12,500 nt of DNA, taken from positions 360,001 through 372,500 of the forward strand of contig JACVTC010000057.1 of assembly GCA_016946835.1 (NCBI GenBank), given 5' to 3'. Every line of letters starts with the position of its first letter. Position 1 is the stretch's first letter. The position numbers and the translations under genes are program-made. The notes under the pieces are model-generated. The model saw nothing but the letters and a program-made list of their open reading frames with translations. It was not told the origin of the DNA and did not search any database. The DNA comes from Neocallimastix lanati (nom. inval.) (lineage: Eukaryota > Neocallimastigomycota > Neocallimastigomycetes > Neocallimastigales > Neocallimastigaceae). Below, piece by piece: positions 9,790 through 12,500 of this stretch.

Positions 9790-10888
9790 CAATCTGTACT
9801 TTATATTCATATTCTACTATTTATTTTATTTTATTTTATTTTATTTTATTTTATTCAATCTGTACTTTATATTCATATTCTACTATTTATTTTATTTTAT
9901 TTTATTCAATCTGTACTTTATATTCATATTCTACTATTTATTTTATTTTATTTTATTCAATCTGTACTTTATATTCATATTCTACTATTTATTTTATTTT
10001 ATTTTATTCAATCTGTACTTTATATTCATATTCTACTATTTATTTTATTTTATTCAATCTGTACTTTATATTCATATTCTACTATTTATTTTATTTTATT
10101 TTATTCAATCTGTACTTTATATTCATATTCTACTATTTATTTTATTTTATTTTATTCAATCTGTACTTTATATTCATATTCTACTATTTATTTTATTTTA
10201 TTTTATTTTATTTTATTTTATTCAATCTGTACTTTATATTCATATTCTACTATTTATTTTATTTTATTTTATTTTATTTTATTTTATTTTATTCAATCTG
10301 TACTTTATATTCATATTCTACTATTTATTTTATTTTATTTTATTTTATTTTATTTTATTTAATCTGTACTTTATATTCATATTCTACTATTTATTTTATT
10401 TTATTTTATTTTATTTTATTTTATTTTATTCAATCTGTACTTTATATTCATATTCTACTATTTATTTTATTTTATTTTATTAAATCTGTACTTTATATTC
10501 ATATTCTACTATTTATTTTATTTTATTTTATTCAATCTGTACTTTATATTCATATTCTACTATTTATTTTATTTTATTTTATTTTATTTTATTTTATTTA
10601 ATCTGTACTTTATATTCATATTCTACTATTTATTTTATTTTATTTTATTTTATTTTATTTTATTTTATTCAATCTGTACTTTATATTCATATTCTACTAT
10701 TTATTTTATTTTATTTTATTCAATCTGTACTTTATATTCATATTCTACTATTTATTTTATTTTATTTTATTCAATCTGTACTTTATATTCATATTCTACT
10801 ATTTATTTTATTTTATTTTATTTTATTTTATTTTATTCAATCTGTACTTTATATTCATATTCTACTATTTATTTTATTTTATTTTATT
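9790..10888. repeat. higher-order repeat copy B, 19 units, 1099 bp
   Basis: Units 21-39 reproduce the pentamer counts of copy A in the same order. Variant cores T at 10360, A at 10482 and T at 10599 are each exactly 1099 bp after their copy A counterparts. The match stops at unit 40, where the count is 3 and copy A logic would predict 6. I compared unit lengths and variant bases, not every base. Confidence 0.9.
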
Positions 10889-11345
10889 CAATCTGTACTT
10901 TATATTCATATTCTACTATTTATTTTATTTTATTTTATTCAATCTGTACTTTATATTCATATTCTACTATTTATTTTATTTTATTTTATTCAATCTGTAC
11001 TTTATATTCATATTCTACTATTTATTTTATTTTATTTTATTCAATCTGTACTTTATATTCATATTCTACTATTTATTTTATTTTATTTTATTCAATCTGT
11101 ACTTTATATTCATATTCTACTATTTATTTTATTTTATTTTATTCAATCTGTACTTTATATTCATATTCTACTATTTATTTTATTTTATTTTATTTTATTT
11201 TATTTTATTTTATTTTATTCAATCTGTACTTTATATTCATATTCTACTATTTATTTTATTTTATTTTATGTTATTCAATCTGTACTTTATATTCATATTC
11301 TACTATTTATTTTATTTTATTTTATTTTATTTTATTTTATTTTTT

Positions 11346-11463
11346 AAATAACATATAACACTAGATATAATTTATTATATTCATTTTGTTATATATTTTT
11401 AAATTTATTTTATCTATTTGAATTAGATAAAATGAATTTATGACAGATAAAAAGAAAGAATAA
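11346..11463. other. short AT-rich unique spacer
   Basis: This is non-repetitive AT-rich sequence between the large satellite and the (TTA)n tract. TTTGAATTAGATAAAATGAATTTATGACAGATAAAAAG-like words are present, but there is no gene. Confidence 0.5.
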
Positions 11464-11665
<202 letters not shown>

Positions 11666-12143
11666 TTCCTTTAATATTCTATTTAAATTTTTTATTTTAA
11701 TTATAAAAAAAAAGTAATGAAAATTTATAATATATCGAAATATATATTTAATAAAATGGAATAAGAACATTATATATCGAGAACGGAAATGTTAAAGAAT
11801 AGCAAAAAAAAGTTAGAAATTAAAAATAAAAAATCTATTGATAGCATCAAATAAAAATAAAAAAAAAATTCATTAAATAATGAAAAAGAAGAAAAAGTAG
11901 AAAAGATGGATGAGGATACCAATATCAATATCAATACATACTTTCTTTTTATTGGTATTAAAATTTATCAAAAATCAATCAAACTTATATATATATATAA
12001 TCAATATTATACATATACTATAATGTTACCAGAAATTTAAAAATTTTGATCCCAATATTCTAATTAATACCATAATAATTTAAATGAGAATCTTAATTTG
12101 TGTATATATTAAAATTAATTGATAATAGTATAATAAATTCATT

Positions 12144-12145
<2 letters not shown>
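11666..12145. other. AT-rich spacer between the two satellite arrays, no supported gene
   Basis: This stretch includes slightly less biased DNA around 11880-11960. A 44-codon plus-strand frame opens at 11906 (MDEDTNININ...) and stops at 12038-12040. It has no recognisable domain and lies partly over an inverted repeat (ATACCAATA 11916-11924 and TATTGGTAT 11950-11958), so I do not call it a gene. Confidence 0.5.

Positions 12146-12178
<33 letters not shown>
12146..12178. repeat. T33 homopolymer abutting the second satellite array
   Basis: This is an uninterrupted 33-nt T run that ends directly where the 48-bp satellite array begins. On the minus strand it is A33 following AATAAAATAAAAAT. Homopolymer length is subject to sequencing error. 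Confidence 0.9.
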
Positions 12179-12180
<2 letters not shown>

Positions 12181-12500
12181 TTTTATTTTATTAAATCTGT
12201 ACTTCATATTTATTATTTCTACTATTTATTTTATTTTATTAAATCTGTACTTCATATTTATTATTTCTACTATTTATTTTATTTTATTAAATCTATACTT
12301 CATATTTATTATTTCTACTATTTATTTTATTTTATTAAATCTGTACTTCATATTTATTATTTCTACTATTTATTTTATTTTATTAAATCTGTACTTCATA
12401 TTTATTATTTCTACTATTTATTTTATTTTATTAAATCTGTACTTCATATTTATTATTTCTACTATTTATTTTATTTTATTAAATCTGTACTTCATATTTA
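12179..12500. repeat. second satellite array, exact 48-bp period, runs off the window
   Basis: Cores start at 12193, 12241, 12289, 12337, 12385, 12433 and 12481, a constant 48-bp spacing, and the last is cut by the window end. Each has a 36-nt core starting AAATCTGTACTTCATATTT and ending TTTCTACTATTTA, then two TTTTA pentamers and TT. The only variant seen is ATCTATAC for ATCTGTAC in the third unit. The core is clearly related to, and in the same orientation as, the 34-nt core of the large array. It differs by substitutions and a 2-nt longer middle (TTTATTATTTC against TTCATATTC). Because 48 is a multiple of three, one frame stays open, but it encodes only Tyr/Phe/Leu/Ile-rich repetition. Confidence 0.95.

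Larger units (their letters stand above)
8575..11345. repeat. 2.8-kb compound satellite: 34-nt core plus (TTTTA)n, 47 cores
   Basis: A lead-in of TTTTA pentamers (8575-8624) is followed by 47 cores. The first begins at 8625 and the last at 11276. Each core is 34 nt, starts CAATCTGTACTTTATATTC and ends TTCTACTATTTA. It is followed by n pentamers TTTTA and TT before the next core. Core-to-core spacings are 46, 51, 56, 66, 71 or 76 bp (n = 2, 3, 4, 6, 7, 8). n = 3 is commonest, n = 5 never occurs, and n = 4 occurs once, in the unit with a T-to-G change (TGTTA, near 11270). The cores look almost invariant. The first base is C except for T at 9261, 9500, 10360 and 10599 and A at 9383 and 10482. 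Spacings of 46, 71 and 76 shift the frame, so the repetitive reading frame across its left part is not a protein. On the minus strand every spacer reads as overlapping AATAAA words. Confidence 0.97.

Noticed and set aside
8575-11345. Possible CRISPR array (regular repeats with variable spacers)
   Set aside because: The spacers are only TTTTA pentamers and not unique sequence, the DNA is eukaryotic, and there are no cas genes.
11916-11958. Inverted repeat ATACCAATA / TATTGGTAT with a 25-nt loop
   Set aside because: Nine-base AT-rich arms are expected by chance in this composition, and no neighbouring gene gives it a role.
11906-12040. Plus-strand 44-codon frame beginning MDEDTNININ
   Set aside because: It is short, without a recognisable domain or conserved context, and its second half is low complexity. 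Kept only as a note in the spacer entry.

Overview
The window is extremely AT-rich eukaryotic nuclear DNA with one recognisable protein gene. Homopolymer runs, TA dinucleotide stretches, (TTA)n microsatellites and AT-rich minisatellites fill the rest. The gene is split by two short GT..AG introns. Its protein resembles fungal cytosolic aspartate aminotransferases (yeast Aat2 type) more than the apicomplexan version. That combination points to an anaerobic gut fungus (Neocallimastigomycota). Dictyostelid or other AT-rich protist DNA is the main alternative. The assignment is an inference from remembered family sequences, not from a search.

Layout. 1-1971: non-coding, with long A and T runs (up to 36 nt), a degenerate ~53-bp tandem repeat (532-746), a 20-bp duplication, and the 3' flank of the gene. 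1972-3825 (minus strand): aspartate aminotransferase in three exons, 3825..3783, 3363..3233 and 3057..1972. The joined reading frame has 419 codons plus stop and is apparently intact. 3826-8574: about 4.7 kb without a supportable gene; it holds a 246-bp fold-back-like element (5029-5274) with an internal 39-bp direct repeat, and a (TTA)n microsatellite (7170-7300). 8575-11345: a 2.8-kb compound satellite of 47 copies of a 34-nt core, each followed by a variable number of TTTTA pentamers. 11464-11665: a 200-bp (TTA)n tract. 12146-12178: a T33 run. From 12179 to the window end: a second, diverged and very regular 48-bp array of the same satellite family.

The most notable observation is inside the large array. 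The succession of unit lengths and first-base variants in units 2-20 is repeated exactly by units 21-39, with a constant offset of 1099 bp. This marks a block-scale tandem duplication of 19 repeat units, or an assembly duplication. No other protein gene, RNA gene, CRISPR array or coding mobile element could be supported, and I found no convincing sign of a new multi-gene system.
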